A stretch of 64,000 nt of DNA from Caldilineaceae bacterium. GTDB taxonomy: Bacteria > Chloroflexota > Anaerolineae > Caldilineales > Caldilineaceae. Below the pieces are notes generated by a model that worked only from the letters and a program-made list of their open reading frames with translations, did no database searches and was not told the DNA's origin. Shown in pieces: positions 8,385-16,994 of this stretch. Where the stretch lies: assembly GCA_022824025.1 (NCBI GenBank), contig JAJEBF010000031.1:124001-188000 (forward strand), read 5' to 3'. The position numbers and the translations under genes are program-made. Within the stretch, counting starts at the first letter, position 1. Each line of letters opens with the position of its first letter.

Positions 8385-9249
8385 GACGCTGCGATCCTTT
8401 CTCGCCTTCCCCAAACTCCCGCTCCAGCGTCGGCGGCCAGGCCCGGAACAGCTGCCGTTGCTCTGACGTATACCGCGCATACGTCCGGGGCAGAAGATAC
8501 TGATCCTCATCCATCGTGGCAATGTTCTGCGACTTCATCCAGAACGGACCATAGCCAATATGAACTGTCTTGCGCGTCCTGTCCGAGCGGTTCGTGAAGC
8601 CGCCGTGCCGCAGATTCTCCGTGAAGAGGATGGCATCGCCCGCCTTCACCGTCAGCCCGATCATGCCCGGCTCTTCGTCAGGGTTTCTTCCCGGGTATGG
8701 GGAGACCATATTGCTCTTGTGCGTCGCCGGTACCACGCAGAACGGCCCATCCTCCGGCCCAACGTCATGGACGAAGTAGACCATTCGCACCATCATGCAG
8801 TTGATCCCTCTCTGGTCATAGCCATACCTGTGCTTGCCGCCGATCGGTCCCCCCATATGCGTCCCCGTCTGGTTGCCGGGATAGCGAATCCGAATCTCAG
8901 AGTTGTTGATCGTCGCCCGCTCCTGCACGATGGCGTGAATGTAAGACATCGTCGGCGCGTGATCGACGAGAAAGTCAAAAGCGGGGTCTGCGTTGAAAAA
9001 GTCCTCAATGATCAGCGTGTTTCCCGTTTCTCTGGCGCCGCTTACATAGTAGCCCCCTTCCACGTTGTGATGATACTCGATTCCGCCTATGGGGCTTGGC
9101 CAGCGCGGCGACTGCGCCACCCGCGCGGCCGCCTCCTCTTCCAGCGCGTCGACGGCCGCTGCCAGGCTCGCCGCCTCCCTATCCATCAACAGGCCGGCAA
9201 TCGTAAGATAACCCACGCGATCGAATTCGTACTCTTCGATTTCGTTCAT
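8368..9249 (-). CDS. PhyH-family oxygenase homologue with H-x-G instead of H-x-D
   Basis: 293 residues from the ATG at 9249 (GAGAGGGAAACT upstream); the ORF is open to 9276. The PhyH scaffold is clear: DVGPEDGPFCVVPATHKSN, then KAGDAILFTENLRHGGFTNRS with distal His215 and Arg225/Arg227 for 2-oxoglutarate. Where the family normally has His-x-Asp, this protein reads His131-Met-Gly133 (GTHMGGPIGG). Loss of the carboxylate ligand is known from Fe/2OG halogenases (SyrB2 H-x-A, WelO5 H-x-G). HGG variants may however be common in some PhyH subfamilies of uncharacterised function, so halogenation is only one option. It overlaps the hydrolase start and follows the Gfo/Idh gene. Confidence 0.85.
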   Translation of the reverse strand: MNEIEEYEFDRVGYLTIAGLLMDREAASLAAAVDALEEEAAARVAQSPRWPSPIGGIEYHHNVEGGYYVSGARETGNTLIIEDFFNADPAFDFLVDHAPTMSYIHAIVQERATINNSEIRIRYPGNQTGTHMGGPIGGKHRYGYDQRGINCMMVRMVYFVHDVGPEDGPFCVVPATHKSNMVSPYPGRNPDEEPGMIGLTVKAGDAILFTENLRHGGFTNRSDRTRKTVHIGYGPFWMKSQNIATMDEDQYLLPRTYARYTSEQRQLFRAWPPTLEREFGEGEKGSQRHDHDR

Positions 9250-9305
9250 AGTTTCCCTCTCCCCAACGCCCTCCAAAAGTCTCTCTCACATCTATCCACC
9301 ATCCA

Positions 9306-10337
9306 CTATCCACCGCAGTCCCCAACCTGCGCCGGCCTGTTCCCCGCAAGACTCTCCTGCACCGCCTCTATCGTCTTCGCCACGACGTACGCGTCCTCCA
9401 GAGTCACCCGTAGCTCCTCCTCACCCCGCACCGCCTTTACAAAATGCGCAATCTCCAACTGGTTCATCGGCGTATAACGAACCGGCGCCAGCTGGGCAGA
9501 CGTCGCTCCGTGCGTCACGACCGGATAGTTGTGATAGTCAGTGCGCAGGCAACCCGTCTCACCCACCACCTCCAAATCAAAAAACGGGTACTCCCACCGG
9601 ATCGACGTGCAGATGTGTACGCTCCCCAACGACCCATTGTCGAACTTGACCAGCGCCTTCACATTGTCCCAGCTCTCGATCACGCCTTGGTGCATGAAAT
9701 TCTCGCCATAGGCGAAGACCTCCACCGGCTCACCGCCCAGCGCCCAGCGCACAATATCAAACCCGTACGTGCCGAACTCACCAAGAGGGCCCCCGCTCCT
9801 CGCCGTGTCCCGCTGCCAGTCCGGGCTGGTCATCGCCGCATGGTTCACAAAGACGCGCGCCGTCAGCGGCCTGCCCACTGCGCCAGCCCGCGTCTGCCTC
9901 ACCGCCTCAATCAGGCCGTCCTCAAATCGCGACGGCACCGCCGGCATCACCATCTTACCCGTTCTCCGGGCCGTCTCCTTCGCCCGTCGGACCTCATCGG
10001 AAATGAAACTGAATGGCTTGCAGGCAAAAACATGCGCCCCCGCCTCCAGCGCCTGGCAACTGTTCTCGCAATGTTCCCCGATTTCGCTCGCCACCACCAC
10101 GAAATCGAGATTCTCTCCCAGCAGGTCCGCGGCGTCATGGTAGAGCGTAGCTTCAAACTGGGCCGCAAACGCCTCCGCTTCCATGCCGATACAGTCCAGC
10201 GCATAGTCCCGGCTCTTCCCAAGATCGCACACGCCGACCAACGCAACGTCCTTCATCGCCAGCAGCTCCGTCGCGAACAAATTCGCATACCAGCCCTGCG
10301 ACAAGCCAATCAACCCACATCTCAGTTTCTCTTCCAT
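9306..10337 (-). CDS. Gfo/Idh/MocA-family oxidoreductase
   Basis: NAD(P)-dependent sugar or inositol dehydrogenase family, 343 residues. The N-terminal Rossmann segment is CGLIGLSQGWYANLF and the family's K-P signature appears as FACKPFSF. The C-terminal alpha/beta domain includes GGPLGEFGTYGFDIVRWALGG. The ATG at 10337 is preferred over 10355, because the upstream ATG is part of the ribosome site GGAGGG. Relatives oxidise or reduce sugars, inositols or sugar acids. It sits 86 bases after the ThDP enzyme gene. The glycine motif is slightly atypical but cofactor binding is plausible. Confidence 0.88.
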   Translation of the reverse strand: MEEKLRCGLIGLSQGWYANLFATELLAMKDVALVGVCDLGKSRDYALDCIGMEAEAFAAQFEATLYHDAADLLGENLDFVVVASEIGEHCENSCQALEAGAHVFACKPFSFISDEVRRAKETARRTGKMVMPAVPSRFEDGLIEAVRQTRAGAVGRPLTARVFVNHAAMTSPDWQRDTARSGGPLGEFGTYGFDIVRWALGGEPVEVFAYGENFMHQGVIESWDNVKALVKFDNGSLGSVHICTSIRWEYPFFDLEVVGETGCLRTDYHNYPVVTHGATSAQLAPVRYTPMNQLEIAHFVKAVRGEEELRVTLEDAYVVAKTIEAVQESLAGNRPAQVGDCGG

Positions 10338-10423
10338 CTGCGTCCAACCCTCCACTTTCTGCCCGTCAGATTGTAGCCAGGCCCCCGCGGCTACGCCTGC
10401 CCGGTTGCGGCAACGCTGTCCGC

Positions 10424-12091
10424 CTACCTGAAATTGGCAAATCCCTCCGGTGTCTTCACGTCGATCACGGCTGCCGTCTCCGCCTCCAGCGCCCTCTCCA
10501 ACGTCTCCGCAAGTTCCGGCAGCGAACGAGCCTGCGCGCCCCAGGCCCCGTAGGTCTCAGCCAGCCGGGCAAAGTCCGGGTTGCGCAAGTCGCTGGCGAT
10601 ATAGCGCCCGTTTCCCCGGCTCTTCTGGTAGTGCCGCAACAAACCCCACGCATCGTCGTTGAAAACAAGAACCACTGGCCGCAGCCCGTACTGCACACAG
10701 GTTCCCAACTCCTGGATATTGAACTGGAATCCGCCGTCGCCCGTAAGGCAGATCACCTGCCGGTCGGGAAAGGCCGCCTTCGCCCCCGCCGCGGCCGGCA
10801 AGCCAAATCCCAGGCCGCCCCACGCCGGCGAAAGGTAACTGCGCTGCGCATAGATCTCCAAACAGTAGTTCGCGCCCCGGTGATTGCATATCCCCACGTC
10901 CCCGACAAAGATCGCATCCCGCGCCGTCGCTCCTCGGATCGCCCCCATGATCTCCGTCTCATTGGGCATCGTCTTTCGTTTGTACGCCCTGATCCTCTCC
11001 CTCACTTCGCCCACCTCGCCTGCGAAGTCCGCCTCCTTCCCGGAATCGCTCTGGCAGGAATCCGCTCTTTCCGCCACCGCGGCATTGAGCTGCTCCAGCA
11101 CTGTCTTGGCGTCGCCCACAAGACGGACCGAAGGAGCGTACCATCTGTCCATCGGCTCGGCGTCAATGTCCAGGTGGATCAGCTGCCGAGGCTGCCGCAG
11201 CCCCTGAGACTTCGCCCTGAAGTACGACAGGCTGGATCCGGCGACCAGCAGTACGTCCAGGCTGTTGGCGAAAGTCTGGCGCGGGTCTTCCAGGCCCCCT
11301 GGCGGAAAGTTGTACTCGCCGCCGTACATGCCCAGGCTCAGCTCGTGATCCTCCGCGATCGCGCCCTTCCCCCCCGCCGTCGTGAACACCGGCGCGCCCA
11401 GTCGCTCAACCAGACGCGTAAGAGCCTGTCCTGCACCGGAGCGGTGCACTCCCGTCCCCGCCAAAACGCCGACCCGCTTGCCCGCCAGCAACAGGTCCGC
11501 CGCCGCCTCGACCGCGGCCGCGTCTGCAGAGGGCGCCGGGTGTTGGACCGGCCCCGGAATCGTCATCTCCGCCACCTGCCCCTGAACGTCCGCCGGCATC
11601 TCAATCGCAATCGGCCGCGGGCTCCGGCGGCAAAACAGCCCGAATGCCTCCTGGACCCGGGCCGGCGTCTCCTGCGCCCTGCCAATATGGACGCTATGCT
11701 GCGTCACCGTCGAAAGCATCCCCAGCTGGTCCTTGGTCTCATGCATCGTCCCCAGCCCGCGCTCGTACAACCGCTCTTCCGCCGAACTGGTAATCGTCAG
11801 AACAGGCGACGACGCGGCGTAAGCCTCCCCAAGGCCGCCCATCGAGTTGGCCGCCCCCGGCCCGGTGCTGGTCAAACAGACGCCCGGCTTGCCCGTCACC
11901 CTGGCGTACCCGTCCGCCATCATCGCCGCCGCCTGCTCATGCCGCGTGCTGATGAAGCGGATGGCGTCCTGATGGTCGTACAGCGCGTCGAAAATCTCCA
12001 TCGTGTGGCTGGAGATAATCCCGAAAATCGTGTCCACGCCCTGCGCCCGCAGCGTCCCGACCAAGGCCCGCGCCGCTGTCATTCTTGCCAT
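10424..12091 (-). CDS. Thiamine diphosphate-dependent enzyme, acetolactate-synthase-like
   Basis: 555 residues with the three-domain ThDP enzyme layout: PYR domain with the cofactor-activating Glu52 (TRHEQAAAM), a central domain (about 190-335), and a PP domain with the GDGGFQFN ThDP/Mg motif near residue 450. The length equals catabolic acetolactate synthase, but related enzymes include glyoxylate carboligase, sulfoacetaldehyde acetyltransferase and benzoylformate decarboxylase. No regulatory subunit (ilvN/ilvH) is nearby, and the neighbours are catabolic, so branched-chain amino acid synthesis is unlikely. Carboligation or decarboxylation of a 2-keto acid made by the neighbouring dehydratase is a reasonable inference. 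Confidence 0.85.
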   Translation of the reverse strand: MARMTAARALVGTLRAQGVDTIFGIISSHTMEIFDALYDHQDAIRFISTRHEQAAAMMADGYARVTGKPGVCLTSTGPGAANSMGGLGEAYAASSPVLTITSSAEERLYERGLGTMHETKDQLGMLSTVTQHSVHIGRAQETPARVQEAFGLFCRRSPRPIAIEMPADVQGQVAEMTIPGPVQHPAPSADAAAVEAAADLLLAGKRVGVLAGTGVHRSGAGQALTRLVERLGAPVFTTAGGKGAIAEDHELSLGMYGGEYNFPPGGLEDPRQTFANSLDVLLVAGSSLSYFRAKSQGLRQPRQLIHLDIDAEPMDRWYAPSVRLVGDAKTVLEQLNAAVAERADSCQSDSGKEADFAGEVGEVRERIRAYKRKTMPNETEIMGAIRGATARDAIFVGDVGICNHRGANYCLEIYAQRSYLSPAWGGLGFGLPAAAGAKAAFPDRQVICLTGDGGFQFNIQELGTCVQYGLRPVVLVFNDDAWGLLRHYQKSRGNGRYIASDLRNPDFARLAETYGAWGAQARSLPELAETLERALEAETAAVIDVKTPEGFANFR

Positions 12092-12215
12092 CCGTACGCC
12101 TCCACCCAGCCAGTAGCGAGATGACTTGCTTCTTTCTCTTCTGTCCTTTTCACTTTGCCATCAGAATGAGACCCGTCGTGCATCCCGAAAACCACGCCAG
12201 TCGCAGTTCAGGCAG

Positions 12216-13352
12216 CTAATGCGGCGCCACCCGAAACCGCTCCACCACCTCTTCATTCAATGCAAAGCCCAACCCCGGCCGTTTGGGTACCTCGATCATC
12301 CCGTCGATGTCCAACTCCACCGCCGGCACAAGCAACTCCGATATGATCGGCGAATCCGGAAAGGCGATCGGCATCTCGAAATACGGCATATTCGGCAACA
12401 CCGCGGCCAAATGAATCTCCGCCGCCACACCAACCATATGACACCACGCATGAGGCACGCAGATCAGGCCCCGCCGGTAGGCCGCCTCCGCAATGCGCGT
12501 AATCTCCCGCATCCCCCCGGACCGTACCGAGCTGGGCTGGACCACGTCAACGCGCCCCTTCTCCATGATCTCCTCAAACTCGAATCGGGTCGTAAAGCCC
12601 CAGTCGCCCACCGCAATGCGCGTGTCTACGGCATCGGCCAGGCGGGCCAGGCCGGCAAGATTGTCGGCCGGGAGCGGCGCCTCCACAAAGAAAGGCCGGA
12701 ACGCCTCGATCGCCCGGATCGACTCAAGCGCCTGTCCCGCTTCATACCAGCGATTCTGCACGTCAATCATCAGATCGCGATCATAGCCAATCGTATCCCG
12801 CGCCGCCCGCACAACCTCAACGTCCCGCTCAATGCTGACATGCGAAAAACCACCCGGCCATTCCTCCAGTTTCATCGCCCGGAAATTCCGTTCCTTCGCC
12901 AGCGTGAAGCGCGCCGCAATTTCGTCTATCTCTTCTCCCGGCGGATACACGGTGGCGTAGGGTCTCACCCTCTCCTTGATTTCGCTCGACTCCGTCACCG
13001 TGCAGCACGCCTGCCAGATCAGCTCGCATACAGGCTTGCCCAGCGCCTGGCCCGCGATGTCCCAAAGCGCCGTTTCCACCGCGCCGATCGCCGCGATCGT
13101 GACACCCCGCCGCCCAAACAACCCCGTCGCCGCATACATCTTCTGCCACAGCCGCTCCACCTGCAGCGGATCTTCACCCCGCAATAACGCCTCCAGGCCC
13201 CCGTCGCAACGAACGATGGCCTCAATCACCAGCGACGGCGACTCCGCCTGTCCAATCCCGCTGATTCCCTCATCGGTATGAACACGCACCACCGTCTCCC
13301 ATGCCTTGCCCGGGTCCACCAGCGCGATCGTCTCAATGCCCGTAATCTTCAC
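12216..13352 (-). CDS. Mandelate racemase/muconate lactonizing (enolase superfamily) enzyme
   Basis: 378 residues from a GTG start. It has the enolase-superfamily capping domain followed by a barrel with metal ligands Asp197 (MIDVQN), Glu224 (FFVEAPL) and Asp250 (VGDWGF), the last Asp where many members have Glu. Lys161 (AMKLEE) lies on the second strand where K-x-K/K-x-H bases occur, but the partner position is Glu. His301 (CVPHAW) is the likely base on the other face. This resembles sugar-acid dehydratases of the mandelate racemase subgroup more than muconate cycloisomerases. It would produce a 2-keto-3-deoxy acid, which fits the ThDP enzyme next to it. Confidence 0.88.
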   Translation of the reverse strand: MKITGIETIALVDPGKAWETVVRVHTDEGISGIGQAESPSLVIEAIVRCDGGLEALLRGEDPLQVERLWQKMYAATGLFGRRGVTIAAIGAVETALWDIAGQALGKPVCELIWQACCTVTESSEIKERVRPYATVYPPGEEIDEIAARFTLAKERNFRAMKLEEWPGGFSHVSIERDVEVVRAARDTIGYDRDLMIDVQNRWYEAGQALESIRAIEAFRPFFVEAPLPADNLAGLARLADAVDTRIAVGDWGFTTRFEFEEIMEKGRVDVVQPSSVRSGGMREITRIAEAAYRRGLICVPHAWCHMVGVAAEIHLAAVLPNMPYFEMPIAFPDSPIISELLVPAVELDIDGMIEVPKRPGLGFALNEEVVERFRVAPH

Positions 13353-13766
13353 GATACCCTACCCCCATCATCAGTTCCCGTTTACCCGCGCCTTTCCGCT
13401 TCTGGCCCTTATCCTCTGTCCCTGCAGTCCTGGGCCTCCCCCAACCCCCACCCTTCTAGCCTTACGCCTTGCCCTGTTTCGGCGGCCCCTCCGCGCCCCG
13501 CCCTCCTCGCGCCCCGCCGCACGCCAACGCCATCAATCGCCGCCAGCTGCCAGGGCCCCTGATCAACGGGGCGGGGCAGTGCGTGGACCTGGTGGCCTTG
13601 CCACGATCCCCGGCGGCAAACACCCGCCGCCGGGCCGGGGGACACCCCCGGACCCCAGCCAACCCGCCGCGCCCCACTCCCCTACTCCTATGCCTGAGCG
13701 GCCCGCCTTCCCCTATCCACCGCAGCCCCGCCATTTTGTCCAGCCGCCCGGTCCACTCTGAACCGC
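13353..13766. other. C-rich 414-base gap inside the catabolic locus
   Basis: No credible gene on either strand. It contains a 9-base-pair hairpin (CCCGGCGGC 13609-13617 with GCCGCCGGG 13626-13634), immediately followed by CCGGGGG-aca-CCCCCGG (13635-13651). I see no promoter here. The block may partly insulate the propeller genes from the enolase-superfamily gene downstream. Confidence 0.5.
13637..13649. repeat. GGGGGACACCCCC palindromic intergenic element, copy 1
   Basis: Five G, ACA, five C, able to form a tight hairpin. The same core occurs at 30734-30747 in another C-rich gap, and both copies lie among other GC hairpins. Two copies in 64 kb outside genes suggest a small dispersed intergenic family, but chance in C-rich DNA is not excluded. 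Confidence 0.35.
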
Positions 13767-15305
13767 TCATAACTCGAAAAATTGAAACGAGTAAAGATCA
13801 GCATCCTGCAACACAAAGCGCAATCGCACCGGTACCCCTTCCAGACCACCGACGTCGGGTCCGCCCGACCAGCGAACGACCCGTTCCAGGTCATCCCCCA
13901 GCAACTCGATGCAGTCATCGAGGCCGAATCCCGCAACCGACGTGTCCATCTGGTCCCGTAGAATCTCCACCCTGACGCTTCCGGCCGCAGACGCAGAGAA
14001 ATTGACCCGCAAACGGTTGCCCGCAAAGACGACAGGCTTCGTCACCAGCTCCCCGCCGCTCAGCGGAGCTTGCACCGACGCGAAACCGTCCACGCGCATT
14101 GTATACCGCCGCAAGCTGCTCGCTTCGTCCCGCCAGTACCCTTCGCGCACATAGAACGACAGCTCATCCGGCGAGCCCGAAATCGCAGAAGGCGTCGTCA
14201 CGATCCCCCAGCTCTGAAAGTTGTCCCCGTAAGTCCAGTTGTCGCGCGGCCGCAGGCCCGGCCGGATGAACGACTCCGGCCACAAGTTGAAGCTGTACCC
14301 GTCCCGGCTGCTCATGAACATGCCGTCGGTCAAAGCCGCGCCGTAGCGCTCACTTATCTCGGCGCGCATGCGGCGATGCGCCAACTCCGGCAACGCCTCC
14401 AGCGACTCCGACCACGCCCGTTCTACATACCGGGTCGGGAACCCCAGGAAGAGATGCGGCGCTCGATAATAGGGTCTAATCTGATTCGTGTAGAGCTCGC
14501 TGGGACGGCCCTGGTTGTAGTTGACAAAGACTGAATCGGTCCAATTCACGAAATCTGAAGATGTCGCGGTGAATATGTCACGGCCGTAGCGAGAACCGCG
14601 CAAGCCGCCTCCACCTTCACCAACCTCGAGAGACCCGTAAGGCTCCTCGCCCGTCCGCTCCCGCCGGAACTCGTTGCGATGATAGGCCCGGTACTCGCCG
14701 CGCGCCCCGTCCCAAAAGCCGAGATTCTGCGTGTCCAGCAGCCCTTTCGTAATCACCGGTCCTTCGCTTAGCGCCGACCACGCAAAGCCGTCGGGCGATC
14801 CATACGCCCACAAACCCCTCGCGCCGCCTCGCTCCATCAGGACGAACGCCTTATAGCGGGCATCCGCCGCACAGGCAGGATTCCCGTCCCGGAACGGCGA
14901 GAACATCCCATTCAAAATCTCCTCGCCATCCATGACAATGTTATTCTTCTTGGAGCCCTCAAACGCCACCAACCCCAATTCCGGTCTCTCCCAGTGGATG
15001 CCGTCGGCGCTCTCAGCATAGCAGACCCACTTGCCCCGCGGACTGCTCAATTTCCCGTCACTGTATTCGAAGTTCTGCCCCCGGTAATACATGCGATAGC
15101 GGCCACCATCTTCAAAGACGGTAAATCCGCCGCTTGCATTGCCCTCCCACGGCGCGTCCAAGTGCAGTGCAATCTCCCTGGGAACCGGTCTGTTCAGGCT
15201 TCGCCGTGCGCCTCCGCCAAGCCGGGCTTCCAGATAGTCATCGACCATCAACTCCAGGCGGGAACCGATGTCAATCGGAATCGAGCCTTCATGCAGACTA
15301 GCCAT
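13767..15305 (-). CDS. Five-bladed beta-propeller, glycosidase-like protein (paralogue B)
   Basis: 512 residues, not assigned to a named family with certainty. Repeated propeller strands resemble GH32/GH43/GH130-type enzymes: GGRYRMYYRG, VCYAESADGIHWERP, WAYGSPDGFAWS, FTATSSDFVNW and FMSSRDGYSFN. The C-terminal about 110 residues look like a beta-sandwich (LRVNFSASAAGSVRVEI). No signal peptide is seen. The start is ATG 15305 with GAGGAG 11 bases upstream; a TTG two codons earlier is an alternative. It is strongly similar along its whole length to the upstream gene 15332-16924, 26 bases away, so a tandem duplication is evident. A glycoside hydrolase or phosphorylase role is inferred from the fold. 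Confidence 0.75.
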   Translation of the reverse strand: MASLHEGSIPIDIGSRLELMVDDYLEARLGGGARRSLNRPVPREIALHLDAPWEGNASGGFTVFEDGGRYRMYYRGQNFEYSDGKLSSPRGKWVCYAESADGIHWERPELGLVAFEGSKKNNIVMDGEEILNGMFSPFRDGNPACAADARYKAFVLMERGGARGLWAYGSPDGFAWSALSEGPVITKGLLDTQNLGFWDGARGEYRAYHRNEFRRERTGEEPYGSLEVGEGGGGLRGSRYGRDIFTATSSDFVNWTDSVFVNYNQGRPSELYTNQIRPYYRAPHLFLGFPTRYVERAWSESLEALPELAHRRMRAEISERYGAALTDGMFMSSRDGYSFNLWPESFIRPGLRPRDNWTYGDNFQSWGIVTTPSAISGSPDELSFYVREGYWRDEASSLRRYTMRVDGFASVQAPLSGGELVTKPVVFAGNRLRVNFSASAAGSVRVEILRDQMDTSVAGFGLDDCIELLGDDLERVVRWSGGPDVGGLEGVPVRLRFVLQDADLYSFQFFEL

Positions 15306-15331
15306 TGTCAATTCATCTCCTCTATGCCCTG

Positions 15332-16924
15332 TCAGGTCGTGACGAACTGAAACGCGTACACATCCGCGTCGCGCAAAACGAATCGCAGCCGAACGGGCGC
15401 CCCCTCCAAACGACTGACATCGGGGCCGCCCGACCAGCGCACGATACGCTCCAGGTCATCCCCCAGCAACGCCGCGCAGTCATCCAGGCCAAACCCCGCG
15501 ACCGGCTCGTTCATCTGGTCCCGCAATATCTCCACCCGAACGCTGCCGGCAGCGGAAGCCGAGAAATTCACGCGCAAACGGTTGCCCGTAAATTTCAGCG
15601 GCTTCGTCACCAGTTCGCCCCCGCTCAACGGCGCCTGCGCCGACGCGAAGCCATCGACCCGTAGCGTATAGCGCCGCAAATTCATGCTATCGCCCCGCCA
15701 GTACCCCTCCGACACGTAGATCGAAAGCTCGTCAGGCGCCCCGTCAAATGGCGAGGCAGTCGTTACAATTCCCCAACCGGGAAAAGCGTCCCCGTAGACC
15801 CAGCTGTCTTTGGGCCGCAGACCCGGCCGGATAAACGACTCCGGCCACAAATTAAACGTGTCGCCGTCGCGGCTGCTCATAAACATAGCGTCCGTCAAGG
15901 CGCTGCCGTAACGTTCGCTCACCCCTGCGCGCAGGCGGCGCTCGCCCAACTCCGGCAGGTCTTCCACGGCCTCCGACCAGCCGCGGTCAATATACCGGCT
16001 CGGAAACCCCACGAAAATATGCGGCGCGCGGAAATAGGGCAGGATTGCGTTATTGTAGATCTCGTCCACACGCCCCTGCGTGTAGTCCACATAGTCCGGC
16101 TCGGTCCAGTTGATAAAGTCACTTGATGTCGCCGTGCGCAGATCGCGGCCATAACGGGAGCCGCGCACACCATGTCCCCTCGATCCGGCACGAACCTGGC
16201 CGCCGTACGGTTCCTCCCCCGTCTTGTCAATGCGAAACTCGTTGCGGTGGTAGTCTCGGTACTCCTCGCGAACTGGATCCCAAAAGGCTAAGTTCTGAGA
16301 GTCAAGCAGTCCATCGGCTATCACCGGTCCGTCGCGCATCGTTGACCAACGGATCCCGTCGGCCGATTTCAGAGCATGCAACCCGCCCGGCACCTCTGCA
16401 CTGTGCCCCGGACGCGGCGCAGAACCATCCAGACGCGGAATACGCACCGCCCAAGCCTTGTAGCGAGCGTCGGTCTCCGCGGCAGGGTTTCCATCTTTGA
16501 ACGGCGCAAACGCCCGCGAAGGAAAGGCACTGTCCTCGCTGCTCAGAATGATATTGTTCCTTGTCGACCCGTTAAACTCGACCAACCCCAATTCCGGCCT
16601 CTCCCAGCGGATCCCATCGCTGCTCTCGGCATAGCAGACAAAGTCCGGGTGGGGCGCCTCGTCAAGCCCCGCTTCAGTTGTGACGAACTGTCGGCCAAGG
16701 TAATACATGCGGTATATGTCGCCATCCTCAAATACCGCAAACGATGTGCACGAGTTCCCCTCCCACGGCTTGTCAGTTACCAGCGCCACCTCCCGGGGAA
16801 CAGGATGGTTCAAGTGCAGGCCCGCGTCCCCGTTCAACCGTGCGATAAGATTATCGTCTACCATCAATTCAAGGCGCGATCCAATGTCTATTGGGACGCC
16901 GCCGTGGCTTTTGGGCCCGTTCAC
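15332..16924 (-). CDS. Five-bladed beta-propeller, glycosidase-like protein (paralogue A)
   Basis: 530 residues from a GTG at 16924. The frame is open to 17089, but that would overlap the upstream gene by 95 bases and add residues with no match in the paralogue. The homologous part begins GVPIDIGSRLELMVDD, as in the downstream copy, and shares blade motifs (VCYAESSDGIRWERP, ATSSDFINWT, FMSSRDGDTFNLWPESF) and the C-terminal sandwich. Compared with the 13767 gene it has insertions near residues 60-75 and 140-180. Two diverged copies suggest related but distinct glycans or linkages. There is no signal peptide, so it is probably cytosolic unless exported by an unrecognised route. Confidence 0.75.
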   Translation of the reverse strand: MNGPKSHGGVPIDIGSRLELMVDDNLIARLNGDAGLHLNHPVPREVALVTDKPWEGNSCTSFAVFEDGDIYRMYYLGRQFVTTEAGLDEAPHPDFVCYAESSDGIRWERPELGLVEFNGSTRNNIILSSEDSAFPSRAFAPFKDGNPAAETDARYKAWAVRIPRLDGSAPRPGHSAEVPGGLHALKSADGIRWSTMRDGPVIADGLLDSQNLAFWDPVREEYRDYHRNEFRIDKTGEEPYGGQVRAGSRGHGVRGSRYGRDLRTATSSDFINWTEPDYVDYTQGRVDEIYNNAILPYFRAPHIFVGFPSRYIDRGWSEAVEDLPELGERRLRAGVSERYGSALTDAMFMSSRDGDTFNLWPESFIRPGLRPKDSWVYGDAFPGWGIVTTASPFDGAPDELSIYVSEGYWRGDSMNLRRYTLRVDGFASAQAPLSGGELVTKPLKFTGNRLRVNFSASAAGSVRVEILRDQMNEPVAGFGLDDCAALLGDDLERIVRWSGGPDVSRLEGAPVRLRFVLRDADVYAFQFVTT

Positions 16925-16994
16925 CTCGCCTCGCCTTTCTTCCTGCTTGCCGGTACTCGCATTTTCGCTTGCAGCCGCCTTTCCCCAGGTTCCG

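Noticed and set aside
10424-12091. ThDP enzyme as biosynthetic acetolactate synthase (ilvB)
   Set aside because: No small subunit or other branched-chain genes are adjacent and all neighbours are catabolic; a general ThDP label is safer.
10631-12124. Plus-strand ORF of 497 Arg/Pro-rich residues over the ThDP enzyme gene
   Set aside because: Antisense shadow of a clearly conserved gene; no start signal.
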